The notes under the pieces: model-generated
What the model was told of the DNA's origin: nothing
The model's database searches: none
Seen by the model: the letters and a program-made list of their open reading frames with translations, nothing else
Program-made: the position numbers and the translations under genes
Assembly: GCF_012033695.1 (NCBI RefSeq)
Contig: NZ_JAAVJI010000017.1
Span: forward strand, 1 to 64,000
Source: Pseudomonas quercus
GTDB taxonomy: Bacteria > Pseudomonadota > Gammaproteobacteria > Pseudomonadales > Pseudomonadaceae
Length of the DNA: 64,000 bases
Direction: 5' to 3'
Part shown: positions 1-7,888 of the stretch, piece after piece
How the letters are laid out: each line of letters starts with the position of its first letter
Numbering within the stretch: the first letter of the stretch is position 1

Positions 1-831
1 CAGGATCAGGCTATAGGTGGATTCCTTGGTCCTGGGCCTTAGAGTGGAGGTGTCACGCCAACGCTTACACCAATGCACCCATTCGGGATCAATCCCTTGG
101 GTACTCTTTTCGCGCCAACCGACGTAATTACGCATCCGTAATGGCCGTTCAATGATGCCCAACGCGGCCAGGCCATGCGAGACCATGCCGATGTTGCGGG
201 AGATGCTTTCAGTGCGGTTGGCCTGCTCCTGGCGCAACAGAGTTGCAGTAAAGCTTTCCAGGCGAGGGTCGCCATTTTCCAGCATCAGCAAGCCCAATAC
301 CTTGGACAGGGTCCGCGATTGGCTGCTGGCCGAATAGCCCAGCGCTACCAGCACCGATTGCAGGCGCGCCAATTCCTGTTTGACGAACACCTCGCCAAAA
401 ATCGTCATGGCATAGACGCTGGGTTGGCGGGCGTATGGTAGCCGTTGCGGCTGACTAATAGGGCCCAGATGGTAGGCAACGGCCGTCAGGTACGGTCGGG
501 CCGCCAGGCTAGACCCGGTCAGGTGGACCCTCCATTGTGCTTCGGACCAGAGCCAATAGGGCCGCTGGCACTCATAGACGTGTTTCAGCAGGCGGGCAAT
601 GGCGCGCACGACGAACTCCTGCGAGGTACTGCTGCGGCGGGCAATGTCTCGAAGCGGATAAAATAGCTCGGGAACGTGTGCTGATAAATGCGCCCAGTCG
701 ACTCGTTGGCGTATTGTGCGGATAGCCTCACGCTGCGCAATAGAAATCGCTTCGGGCAATGGATACTGGCTGGCTTCGAAGGGTACGTAGTCGACGGGCT
801 TAACAGGCGCATTGGGCACTGAGGTTTTCAT
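1..831 (-). CDS. Second integrase-like protein of the rulB-inserted element (partial)
   Basis: The frame is open from an ATG at 831 down to base 1 (277 codons, no stop), so only the N-terminal part is present. I chose 831 over the in-frame ATG at 837 because AGGAGG ends just before 837, giving 831 normal spacing. The gene starts 11 bases after the stop of the upstream tyrosine recombinase and its ribosome site overlaps that stop, so the two are translationally coupled. The visible part is basic and ends in a WCKRW...RPRTKEST stretch that looks like the start of a DNA core-binding domain; no catalytic R-H-R-Y residues are in the window. Tyrosine-recombinase identity is inferred from its position in a recombinase operon. 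It could also be an accessory protein of the element. Confidence 0.6.
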   Translation of the reverse strand, partial: MKTSVPNAPVKPVDYVPFEASQYPLPEAISIAQREAIRTIRQRVDWAHLSAHVPELFYPLRDIARRSSTSQEFVVRAIARLLKHVYECQRPYWLWSEAQWRVHLTGSSLAARPYLTAVAYHLGPISQPQRLPYARQPSVYAMTIFGEVFVKQELARLQSVLVALGYSASSQSRTLSKVLGLLMLENGDPRLESFTATLLRQEQANRTESISRNIGMVSHGLAALGIIERPLRMRNYVGWREKSTQGIDPEWVHWCKRWRDTSTLRPRTKESTYSLIL

Positions 832-842
832 CGTCATCCTCC

Positions 843-1844
843 TTAGATTGCAAACAAAATAGCGGCCAGCCGTTCATCCTGATTGGCCATCGACAGAGCC
901 ATCTTGGCGTTTAAATCGGCGCCGGACAGGTGCAGGTAGGCCACGGTGGTCTTGGGGTCGCGGTGGCCCGCGTAGGTACTGAGCTCATGCAGCTTCCAGC
1001 CAGCCCGCGCCAGGTGCGTCAGGCGCAGGTGACGAAAGCTGTGGGTACTGATGCCCGAGGTCTTGGCCTGCGCTGCCCAGGCTGCGACCGTTTTGCTCCA
1101 GGTCCAGCCACTCAAAGGCTGGCCGTGGTTACGGTCCGAGCATGAGCGAAACAACGCTCCGCCTCGCCAGCCAGCGGCTCGCAGTGCGTGCAGATGAGCC
1201 ATCAGCAGCGAGGCGATGGCCGGGCTGTAACACACCACACGCGCGCGGCGGCTTTTGGTCGTTTCGGCGCGCAGCTGGATGAGCCGCTGGGCCACATCCA
1301 GGTCCTCGATGCGCAACGCGACCAGCTCGGCTCGGCGCAGAGCGCCGTAATAGGCCAAGGCCAACATGAGCCGGTCGCGCAGCGACCCGGCCTGAGCTAT
1401 GCGCAGAAAGCGTTGCCAATCGGCATCGATGGGAACCGGCGGCAGTTTGACCAACCGAGGCACCAGGCCACGCGCGTAACCCATTGAGCCTGGGTCACCC
1501 GACCGATATTGGGCACGCGGTACCGGGTTGTGACTGCGCTGCTCCAGCAGCACCAGATGGTCATACCAAAGCCGAATGGCTGACAGGCGCTGCTGGAGGG
1601 TGGCATTGGCGATCGCCTGGGGCTGGCCTGGTAGCTGCGAGCCGATATAGCGAGTCACCTGTTCGAAGGTGGCGGCTTGCGCTTCAACATCTGCTTGCTC
1701 ACAGGCATACAGATAATGGGCGAGGCCGCGTGCATAGGCATCAAGCGTAGCCGGTGCACGCCCGAGGTTGTGCAGAATCTCCAGCCATTGCAGCGCGCTG
1801 GGGTAGCGGGCCAGCACGGCTGGATAGCGTTTCGTGTGTGCCAT
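843..1844 (-). CDS. Tyrosine site-specific recombinase (XerC-like), 333 aa
   Basis: Phage-integrase-family recombinase that would cut and rejoin DNA through a covalent phosphotyrosine. The sequence shows an N-terminal SAM-like core-binding domain (about residues 15-100) and a C-terminal catalytic domain with the first Arg in ALRRAEL, the H-x-x-R box in HSFRHLRLTH, the late His in GHRDPKTT and the tyrosine in VAYLH, in the correct order. The ATG at 1844 is preceded by GGAGG at good spacing; the longer frame to 1868 starts on a weak codon. It lies next to the broken rulB with its start facing the junction, and is followed by a second integrase-like gene. This matches the integron-like elements reported to target rulB in Pseudomonas. 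Function sure, element name inferred. Confidence 0.9.
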   Translation of the reverse strand: MAHTKRYPAVLARYPSALQWLEILHNLGRAPATLDAYARGLAHYLYACEQADVEAQAATFEQVTRYIGSQLPGQPQAIANATLQQRLSAIRLWYDHLVLLEQRSHNPVPRAQYRSGDPGSMGYARGLVPRLVKLPPVPIDADWQRFLRIAQAGSLRDRLMLALAYYGALRRAELVALRIEDLDVAQRLIQLRAETTKSRRARVVCYSPAIASLLMAHLHALRAAGWRGGALFRSCSDRNHGQPLSGWTWSKTVAAWAAQAKTSGISTHSFRHLRLTHLARAGWKLHELSTYAGHRDPKTTVAYLHLSGADLNAKMALSMANQDERLAAILFAI

Positions 1845-1904
1845 GGATTGGCCTCCAGACCAGGGCAATAATGCCCTGGGCCAAAAAGCATTCCACGTAA
1901 CTTA

Positions 1905-2150
1905 CTACAGCGCGTAATTGCTGCTGAACGCCTTGATGCCGTGCCGGCTCAGCGTGTCTTTGATCTGGAAGTAGGGCGCCCCCATTTTGACGAAGGGCTT
2001 GGCATCGTAGCTGCGCGCAATTACACACCCATCGTTGTTCGAAAGCACGACTATCGGTGTCTTGGCCAGGTCAGGCCGAAAAACCCGTTCACACGACGCA
2101 TAGAACGAATTGCAGTCCACCAGGGCAAAGGTAGGTTCAGGCGTACGCAT
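1905..2150 (-). pseudogene. rulB: 5' fragment of rulB (UmuC-type Y-family DNA polymerase), interrupted
   Basis: The 81 residues are the N-terminus of a UmuC/RulB polymerase: ALVDCNSFYASCERVF contains the first catalytic Asp of Y-family polymerases, followed by VVLSNNDGCVIARS. A normal RulB is about 420 residues, so four fifths are missing here. The frame ends at NYAL, where intact UmuC proteins continue with a YxDMS-type motif, and integrase DNA follows. The start overlaps the end of rulA by 14 bases, the usual umuDC arrangement. The fragment cannot make an active polymerase; the remainder may survive beyond the element. Confidence 0.9.
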
Positions 2151-2568
2151 GGTCGCGCACGCTGTAGCGAACCACGCCCCAAATGGTCATTTCATCGCTT
2201 TCCAGGATGTAGCGCGCTGGGTAGGCCGCATTCTCAGACTGGAGAATCAATTCACGGCCCTTATGATGCAGGCGCTTGCATACCGGTTCCCCGTTCAGCG
2301 CCGCAATCACGATGTCGCCATGCCGGGCTTCGCGGCCTCGATCCACAATCACCAAGTCACCCGTAAACAAGCCGGCGCCGTTCATGCTGTCGCCTTCGAT
2401 CTTCACCAGGTAGATGTGCGGGGCACGAATGTCGAACAGCTCATCCAGGGAAATGTGCTTTTCGAAGTGATCCGCAGCGGGGGAAGGAAAACCTGCAGGA
2501 ACGCGGCAGGCGAACAGCGGGAGGGGAATGGTAGAGGCCGCAAGGGAGCCGAGAATGGTAAAGGACAT
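2137..2568 (-). CDS. rulA: RulA, UmuD-type error-prone repair protein, 143 aa
   Basis: Self-cleaving S24-family subunit of a UmuDC/RulAB translesion polymerase, normally giving UV and mutagenesis tolerance. The Ala-Gly cleavage site is visible in RVPAGF near residue 25, the nucleophile Ser in GDSMNGAG near residue 60, and the catalytic Lys in GEPVCKRL near residue 97. Full family length (about 140). It is the first gene of the rulAB operon, with a near-ideal LexA box 64 bases upstream. With rulB interrupted, the product may have no cognate polymerase unless another UmuC is encoded elsewhere. Confidence 0.93.
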   Translation of the reverse strand: MSFTILGSLAASTIPLPLFACRVPAGFPSPAADHFEKHISLDELFDIRAPHIYLVKIEGDSMNGAGLFTGDLVIVDRGREARHGDIVIAALNGEPVCKRLHHKGRELILQSENAAYPARYILESDEMTIWGVVRYSVRDHAYA

Positions 2569-2631
2569 AGTGTCACCGCAAATAGCCGGTCAAAACCGCT
2601 CGGAGGCGGCGTCAGGTGAATTCAGGTTTTA

Positions 2632-2651
2632 TACTGTACATTTTTACAGTA
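2632..2651 (-). promoter_or_regulatory. LexA (SOS) box of rulAB
   Basis: TACTGTACATTTTTACAGTA matches the enterobacterial/Pseudomonas LexA operator pattern TACTG-N10-CAGTA at every conserved position. It lies 64 bases upstream of the rulA start, so the operon should be induced by DNA damage. Confidence 0.9.
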
Positions 2652-2851
2652 TTACATGAGTTGTGGTTCGGCAAGGTTTTTCCGTACCGGCCATCGGCCT
2701 GCATGTGCCGCACCGAAAGGCCAGCCCGCCGGTACCAGGAACTAATTAGCCTTTTTGCGGGCAAAACCCGTTGAGCAGCAGCGCGCGCCCTGGCCACTCG
2801 CATGCACGGTAGTCGCTTTCGGCCACCCCTCGTATATCAAAGAGCCCTGCC

Positions 2852-4318
2852 ATGCCCACTGTAAATGACGATGACATTCAGCAGATCAACCGTCCTGTCT
2901 ACACCACCTTCACCGGTACCAGCGGTGACGACACCATCACTGGCACCGCCAAGCGGGACATCCTGATCGGTGGCGCCGGCGACGACACGATCACCGGCTT
3001 GGGCGGTTCTGATACCTTCATCGGTGGTGCGGGCGCCGACACGTTGCTCTCGCACCCCGGCGTATATCTTTCTTCACGCAACCAGTTCGTTTACACCGCG
3101 CTTTCCGACAGCTACTACGACGCGTCCGGCTCGCATTCTGACCTGATCGAACACTTCAGCGATGACAGCGACGTGCTCGACCTCACCGCCCTGGGCCTGG
3201 AACGGGTGGGCGATGGGCGCAATGGCGACCTGGCCGTGCGTTACGATGCCAAGGAAGACGTGACCTATGTTTATTCACTGGACAAGGACGCCAACGGCAA
3301 CGCGTTCGAAGTGCGCCTGGCGGGCGATCACTCGGCGCTGAATACGGGCAACTTCGCGCTCAACTACACGATCGCACCGGGCGCGAGGTTTCCTTACTTT
3401 CAAAGTGAAAAGGAGTGGCATGTCACCGGCACCGACGGCGATGACGTCATCTCTACGGCCAAATATGCCAATACCTTCGACGGCGGTGCCGGGGCGGACA
3501 CGGTCTACGCTAGCCAGTCTCGCACCACGGTGCAGTTCGATCAGGTCAGCGATAGCTTCATCAACGATGCCAATGGCACCGCTAGCACGGACCTGGTGAG
3601 TTTCTTCAAGGTTGGCAGCGACCTGCTGGACGTCTCCCGCTTGGGCTTCACAGGGCTAGGGGACGGTTACAATGGCACCTTGAGCTATACCTTCGACAAA
3701 GCGCTAGGGCAGGTGGTTGTGCAGTCATTTGAGGCCGATGGGCAGGGCAACCGTTTTATGTTGCACCTGACAACCTATGACAGCGGCGTTAACGGCCTGC
3801 TGGATGTGGACCGCTTCATCTTTGCAGGTGATAAAACGGTTGACCGAGAAAACGCTACCCTGACCGGCAATGACTACCGCGATACGTTCATCGCCGGTAG
3901 CGAGGGAGGCATATTGATCGGTCACGGTGACGACGACGTGCTGATAGCCGGAAAAGGGGCGGATACCTTCCGCTACTTGGACAAGAACGATAGCGTCCGT
4001 GGTGATAACGACCTGATCAAGGGGTTCGACACTACGCAGGATAAGGTTGACGTAGCGGCGCTAGGCTATACCGGGCTGGGCGACGGCACCGATGGCACGC
4101 TGAAACTGGTCTATGCCAAGGGGACCGACCGCACGTACCTGAAGGATTTCGATGCCGATGCCCAGGACCATCGTTTCGAGATCAGCCTGGAAGGGAATGT
4201 TGCGAAGACGTTCAGTACCGAGAACCTGGTAGTAGCCAATACGCCAGTGGTAGCAGACACGCATCAAGCAGTGGAGCTGGTGGGCGTACCTGCCGGCACG
4301 CCCTTACACACTGCTTGA
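2852..4318 (+). CDS. RTX-type calcium-binding repeat protein, 488 aa
   Basis: Acidic protein made of three similar blocks of about 150 residues (roughly 20-175, 185-330, 340-460). Each block opens with glycine/aspartate nonapeptide repeats of the haemolysin type (GTSGDDTITG, IGGAGDDTITG, GGAGADTL) and continues with the segment seen in serralysin C-termini and AlgE R-modules (VLDLTALGL, LLDVSRLGF, KVDVAALGY; LGDG-NG-L). No protease HExxH or epimerase catalytic domain is present. Such proteins are usually exported by type I secretion and fold on Ca2+ outside the cell; no type I exporter genes are adjacent, and there is no N-terminal signal peptide. Likely a secreted adhesin-like or scaffold protein; precise role unknown. 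Confidence 0.8.
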   Translation: MPTVNDDDIQQINRPVYTTFTGTSGDDTITGTAKRDILIGGAGDDTITGLGGSDTFIGGAGADTLLSHPGVYLSSRNQFVYTALSDSYYDASGSHSDLIEHFSDDSDVLDLTALGLERVGDGRNGDLAVRYDAKEDVTYVYSLDKDANGNAFEVRLAGDHSALNTGNFALNYTIAPGARFPYFQSEKEWHVTGTDGDDVISTAKYANTFDGGAGADTVYASQSRTTVQFDQVSDSFINDANGTASTDLVSFFKVGSDLLDVSRLGFTGLGDGYNGTLSYTFDKALGQVVVQSFEADGQGNRFMLHLTTYDSGVNGLLDVDRFIFAGDKTVDRENATLTGNDYRDTFIAGSEGGILIGHGDDDVLIAGKGADTFRYLDKNDSVRGDNDLIKGFDTTQDKVDVAALGYTGLGDGTDGTLKLVYAKGTDRTYLKDFDADAQDHRFEISLEGNVAKTFSTENLVVANTPVVADTHQAVELVGVPAGTPLHTA

Positions 4319-4333
4319 TCACCTAGCGTGGGC

Positions 4334-4368
4334 GTGGGTTTGTCTATCGCTCAGGTAGGCAAGCCCAC
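4334..4368 (+). terminator. Hairpin after the RTX gene
   Basis: GTGGGTTTGTCT pairs with AGGCAAGCCCAC (with G-U pairs) across an 11-base loop, 15 bases after the RTX stop. There is no clear T-run, so it may be only a weak or factor-dependent stop. Confidence 0.4.
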
Positions 4369-4506
4369 GGGGTGTTCGCCGTAAACCGCCCACAAGGGCC
4401 GGCCAGATGCTCTACATCGGAGGTTTCTCAAGAAAACCAAACGGCTGCCGACAGGTCATTATCGCGCCATGTATTGGCGAGCTTGCTCTACGCTTCAGGG
4501 CGCACC

Positions 4507-6396
4507 ATGACCAAACAGCTCAAATTCAGCCAGAAGATTCTCGGCGTCGCCGCCATCGTCATTATCATCGCCCTCGCTGCGTCCGCAGGTTTCAATGCCT
4601 ACTTGCAGCGCCAAGCCATCGATCAGAGCCTGCGGGCCAACCTTTCCGAAACCGGTCGTGTCACCGCCGGTAATATTGCCTACTGGCTGGACGCGCGAAT
4701 CAAGCTTATCGAAGCTGAAACCCAGGCCCTGGCGCGGGACAGCTCGCCCGAACAGCTGGTCGGCCTGCTTGAGCAGAAGGTCTACACCAGCAGCTTCCAG
4801 TCCACCTACTTGGGTACCGCAGACGGCACCTTCACCAACCGGCCCGCTCAGCCGCTTCCGGCTGGCTACGATCCACGCAAACGCCCTTGGTACCAGGCAG
4901 CCACTGCGGCCGGCACGACGGTACTGCTACCGCCCTACATCTTCGCCTCGTCCAAACAGCTGGGCGTGACCATCGCCGCGCCCCTGATACGTGAGGGCCA
5001 ACTGGCCGGCGTAGTGGGGGGAGACCTCGACCTGTCTGCATTGGTGGCAATCATCACCTCGCTCAACGTGGGTGGCCTGGGTGAGGCCTTCCTGGTCGAT
5101 GGCGATGGCAAGGTCCTGGTCAGCAGCCACGCCGACCAGGTGCTCAAAAGCCTCAAGGAGGTGTTCCCCGAGCAAACGCCTGGCCTGGGGGAGGGGCTCC
5201 ACGAAACCACCCAAGGCGGTGATGCGCGCCTGGTGAGTTTTACACCCGTCCAAGGCTTGCCCTCGGTGAAGTGGTACCTGGGCTTGTCCATTGACCAGGC
5301 CAAGGCCTACGCCCCTGTCACTCAAGCGCGCAACCTGGCCATCGTGGCCACGCTGGTTGCCGTAGTGGCCATTATTCTGCTGCTGGGGCTGTTGATTCGC
5401 GTGCTGCTGCGCCCACTGCATGAACTCACCCGCGCCATGGATGATATCGCCGAAGGCGAAGGCGACTTGACCCGTCGCTTGCCGGTAACGGGCCGTGATG
5501 AGTTCAGCGCCCTGGCCAAGGCCTTCAACAAGTTCGTGACGCGTATCCATACTTCCATACGCGATGTTGCCCACAGTACCGGCGAGCTGAGCCAGGGCAC
5601 CCGACGGGTGCTCGAAACTTCTCAGTCGTCCATGCAACAGTCCGATATGCAGGCGCAACGCACCACCAGCGTGGCGGCGGCCATCAACGAGCTGGGCGCT
5701 GCCGCCGAGGAAATCGCCCGCAATGCCGCTCACGCCTCAGGCGAGGCCAGTATCGCCCGCACCCAGGGAGAGGAAGGCCGCCAAGTACTCGACGAGGCGA
5801 TGCAGGCCATGCAAGCGCTGTCGGCCAAAATCGGCACCAGCTGCGAACACATCGAAGCCCTTAACGGCAAGACCGCTAACATCGGCCAGATACTGGACGT
5901 GATCCGAGGGATCTCCGAGCAGACCAACTTGCTGGCGCTCAATGCGGCCATCGAGGCGGCCCGTGCCGGTGAGGCCGGCCGTGGCTTCGCGGTAGTGGCT
6001 GATGAGGTGCGCTCGCTGGCCAGCCGTACCCAGAGTTCGGCGCAGCAGATCCAGCAGATGATCGAGGAGCTGCAACACGGCTCACGCGACGCCGTGGCCC
6101 TGATGCAGGAAAGCCAGCGCCAGAGCGCTCACAGCATGGAGGTGGCCGAACAGGCCGGCCAGCGCCTGGGCAACGTAACCGAGCGCATTGGCGAAATCGA
6201 CGGGCAGAACCAATCGGTGGCCACCGCCACCGAAGAACAGACCTCGGTCGTTGAGACACTGAATGTCGATATCAGCGAAATCAACCTGCTGAACCAGCAG
6301 GGCGTGGATAACCTGGAGGCCACACTGGCCGCGTGCACGGCGCTGGAGGCCGAGGCCGTGAGGTTGCAGCGGTTGGTGGGTGGCTTCCGCATCTAA
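4507..6396 (+). CDS. Methyl-accepting chemotaxis protein, dCache amino-acid type, 629 aa
   Basis: Transmembrane chemoreceptor. From ATG 4507 (MTKQLKFSQ) it has a first membrane helix at about 12-30, a periplasmic dCache_1 domain, a second helix near 278-300, HAMP, and a full cytoplasmic signalling domain with the hairpin core NLLALNAAIEAARAGEAGRG. The longer upstream frame has no sensible membrane start. The sensor contains YDPRKRPWYQAA followed by a later Tyr and GGDLDL, the residue pattern (R, W, Y, Y, D) described for amino-acid-binding dCache receptors such as PctA. So it probably detects L-amino acids. It stands alone with its own terminator. Confidence 0.92.
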   Translation: MTKQLKFSQKILGVAAIVIIIALAASAGFNAYLQRQAIDQSLRANLSETGRVTAGNIAYWLDARIKLIEAETQALARDSSPEQLVGLLEQKVYTSSFQSTYLGTADGTFTNRPAQPLPAGYDPRKRPWYQAATAAGTTVLLPPYIFASSKQLGVTIAAPLIREGQLAGVVGGDLDLSALVAIITSLNVGGLGEAFLVDGDGKVLVSSHADQVLKSLKEVFPEQTPGLGEGLHETTQGGDARLVSFTPVQGLPSVKWYLGLSIDQAKAYAPVTQARNLAIVATLVAVVAIILLLGLLIRVLLRPLHELTRAMDDIAEGEGDLTRRLPVTGRDEFSALAKAFNKFVTRIHTSIRDVAHSTGELSQGTRRVLETSQSSMQQSDMQAQRTTSVAAAINELGAAAEEIARNAAHASGEASIARTQGEEGRQVLDEAMQAMQALSAKIGTSCEHIEALNGKTANIGQILDVIRGISEQTNLLALNAAIEAARAGEAGRGFAVVADEVRSLASRTQSSAQQIQQMIEELQHGSRDAVALMQESQRQSAHSMEVAEQAGQRLGNVTERIGEIDGQNQSVATATEEQTSVVETLNVDISEINLLNQQGVDNLEATLAACTALEAEAVRLQRLVGGFRI

Positions 6397-6427
6397 AGTA
6401 TGACCCGGAAGCCGGGCGTTGTTCGAA

Positions 6428-6463
6428 GGGGCGGTTATCGGCACCCATGGCCTAAACCGCCCC
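6428..6463. terminator. Bidirectional terminator between chemoreceptor and HxlR gene
   Basis: GGGGCGGTT and AACCGCCCC form a perfect 9-bp stem between two convergent genes and overlap the stop codon of the HxlR gene. No long T-run follows on the plus strand. Confidence 0.6.
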
Positions 6464-6889
6464 CGAACTCGCCTGTGCTTCAACCTGCACCTTGTAGGCC
6501 TTGCGTGACGCCTCTATGGTCTCCCGGTGCTGCTCTGCCCATAACCATACGCCGCAAAACGCCTCGGCCAGGCTCATGCCCATCTCGGTAAGCCGGTATT
6601 CCACCTTCGGTGGAACCACGGGGTACACGGTTCGCAGCAGCAGCCCATCGGCTTCCATCTGGCGTACCGTTTTAGTCAGCATCTTCTGGCTGACGTCGCC
6701 CACTTCGGCAGCCAGCTGGGTAAACCGCAGGCAGCCCTGTTCAGCCAGGGCTTCGATCACCAGCATCGTCCATTTGTCCGCAATACGGCTGATGACCTCA
6801 CGCACCAATTGATCCAGCTGCGGGTCGGCCTTGTTGTGGCCGTGGGGCCATTGCGGAGGGCGTGAAGCGGGTTTCAACGGGGTGTTCAT
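6452..6889 (-). CDS. HxlR-family transcriptional regulator, 145 aa
   Basis: Single-domain winged-helix repressor or activator of the MarR-like HxlR family. Family features are DKWTMLVIEAL (usual start of the HTH region), LRFTQLAAEVGDVSQKMLTKTVRQMEADGLL as recognition segment, and YRLTEMGMSL in the wing. I use ATG 6889 (MNTPLK) because the 31 residues upstream are not family-like. It is divergent from a short-chain dehydrogenase at 7018, with an inverted repeat between them, so it most likely controls that enzyme. There is no conserved single Cys near the N-terminus of the YodB redox type, so an electrophile-sensing role is not supported. Confidence 0.88.
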   Translation of the reverse strand: MNTPLKPASRPPQWPHGHNKADPQLDQLVREVISRIADKWTMLVIEALAEQGCLRFTQLAAEVGDVSQKMLTKTVRQMEADGLLLRTVYPVVPPKVEYRLTEMGMSLAEAFCGVWLWAEQHRETIEASRKAYKVQVEAQASSGAV

Positions 6890-6909
6890 GGGCTTGGTTT
6901 CCTGGCGGT

Positions 6910-6936
6910 AAGTAGGGCACTTTTGGGTGCGTACTT
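6910..6936. promoter_or_regulatory. Inverted repeat, candidate HxlR operator
   Basis: AAGTA-GG-GCAC, six bases, then GTGC-G-TACTT form an imperfect palindrome between the HxlR gene (start 6889) and the dehydrogenase (start 7018). Size and TACT-type ends fit HxlR-family operators. Confidence 0.55.
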
Positions 6937-7017
6937 CTCGGCTGCGGCAAAGAAACCTATGGTAGCTCAGGTCGCTCGGCACAGAGCGTATCGTTCCTCC
7001 TCAAACAGGAAACCCCC

Positions 7018-7785
7018 ATGCAAACAACAGGCAATACCCTTCTGGTGACCGGTGGCGGCAGCGGCATTGGTTATGAACTGGCCAAGGCGTTCCTGGCTTT
7101 GGGCAACGAGGTGATTATCGCCGGGCGCCGCGAGTCGGTCTTGAAGCAGGCCGTGGAGGCCACTCCAGGGCTGCAGCACGTAGTGCTCGATATCACCGAT
7201 GCGGCAGGCACCCAGCGCGTGGCCGAGCACTTGATCGCTCGCTATCCACGCTTGAATGGGGTGATTCATTCCGCGGGCATCATGCGTACAGAATCCTTGC
7301 GCGAAGGCGCTACGGCCCTTGAAGACACGGTGGCTACCAACCTACTGGGCCCCATTCGCCTGGACGGTTGGCTACTGCCGCATTTCCTTAAACAGCCCCA
7401 TGCCACCATCGTAACGGTGACCTCAGGGCTGGCCTTCCTGCCACTGGCGCTTACGCCTAGCTACTGCGCCACCAAAGCGGGTTTGCATTCCTACACAGAG
7501 TCGCTGCGTTACCAGCTCAAAGACACCCCTGTACGTGTTCACGAACTGGCACCGCCTTATGTACAAACTGAATTAACGGGTGAACACCAGGCCAATGACC
7601 CTCAGGCCATGCCGTTGAAGGCGTTCATCGAAGAGGTTATGGCTATTTTCCAACAGTCGCCTGAGGCGGATGAAATTCTGGTAGAGCGGGTCAAGCCCTT
7701 GCGTTATGCCGAACAGAACGGCGCTTATGGAATGTTTTTCAAGGACTTTAACGATCAAATGGCTGCGGCTTGGCAGAGCACGTAG
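7018..7785 (+). CDS. Short-chain dehydrogenase/reductase (DltE-like), 255 aa
   Basis: Rossmann-fold NAD(P)H oxidoreductase. The cofactor motif TGGGSGIG is at residues 12-19, and the catalytic Ser and Y-x-x-x-K appear as VTVTSGLAF and YCATK near 140-162. Full family length. The basic residues after the first strand (AGRRES) favour NADP. Substrate cannot be read from sequence. It is divergent from an HxlR regulator, a common layout for reductases induced by reactive carbonyl or aromatic compounds, which is inference. Confidence 0.9.
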   Translation: MQTTGNTLLVTGGGSGIGYELAKAFLALGNEVIIAGRRESVLKQAVEATPGLQHVVLDITDAAGTQRVAEHLIARYPRLNGVIHSAGIMRTESLREGATALEDTVATNLLGPIRLDGWLLPHFLKQPHATIVTVTSGLAFLPLALTPSYCATKAGLHSYTESLRYQLKDTPVRVHELAPPYVQTELTGEHQANDPQAMPLKAFIEEVMAIFQQSPEADEILVERVKPLRYAEQNGAYGMFFKDFNDQMAAAWQST

Positions 7786-7837
7786 GGGCAGGGTGCTTGA
7801 AGTTGGGCGTGCCCGCAGGTAATTGCCGCTGCCTTTA

Positions 7838-7864
7838 AACGCCCGCAGCCTGGCGGCGGGCGTT
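7838..7864. terminator. Hairpin between two convergent dehydrogenase genes
   Basis: AACGCCCGC and GCGGGCGTT form a perfect 9-bp stem with a 9-base loop between the ends of the 7018 and 7889 genes. It has no long T-run, so strength is uncertain. Confidence 0.5.
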
Positions 7865-7888
7865 CCAGCGCTCGATAAGGCTGTTGAG

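Larger units (their letters stand above)
1..1911. mobile_element. Integrase-bearing element inserted in rulB (left part outside window)
   Basis: Two coupled integrase-like genes point away from the point where the rulB reading frame stops. RulB is collinear with UmuC-type proteins up to the residues SSNYAL and then meets TAG at 1905-1907, so the junction lies at about 1905-1911. Immediately inside is GTAACTTAC, a small inverted repeat that could be part of the recombination site. The other end, cargo genes and the rest of rulB must lie left of base 1. Insertion of tyrosine-recombinase elements at this place in rulB is known for Pseudomonas plasmids and chromosomes; assignment of this copy to that class is inference. 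Confidence 0.7.

Noticed and set aside
2612..2803. Minus-strand ORF across the LexA box
   Set aside because: It spans the rulA promoter and has no family likeness.
4372..4506. Longer N-terminus for the first chemoreceptor
   Set aside because: The added 45 residues lack a ribosome site and delay the first membrane helix; ATG 4507 gives a normal receptor start.
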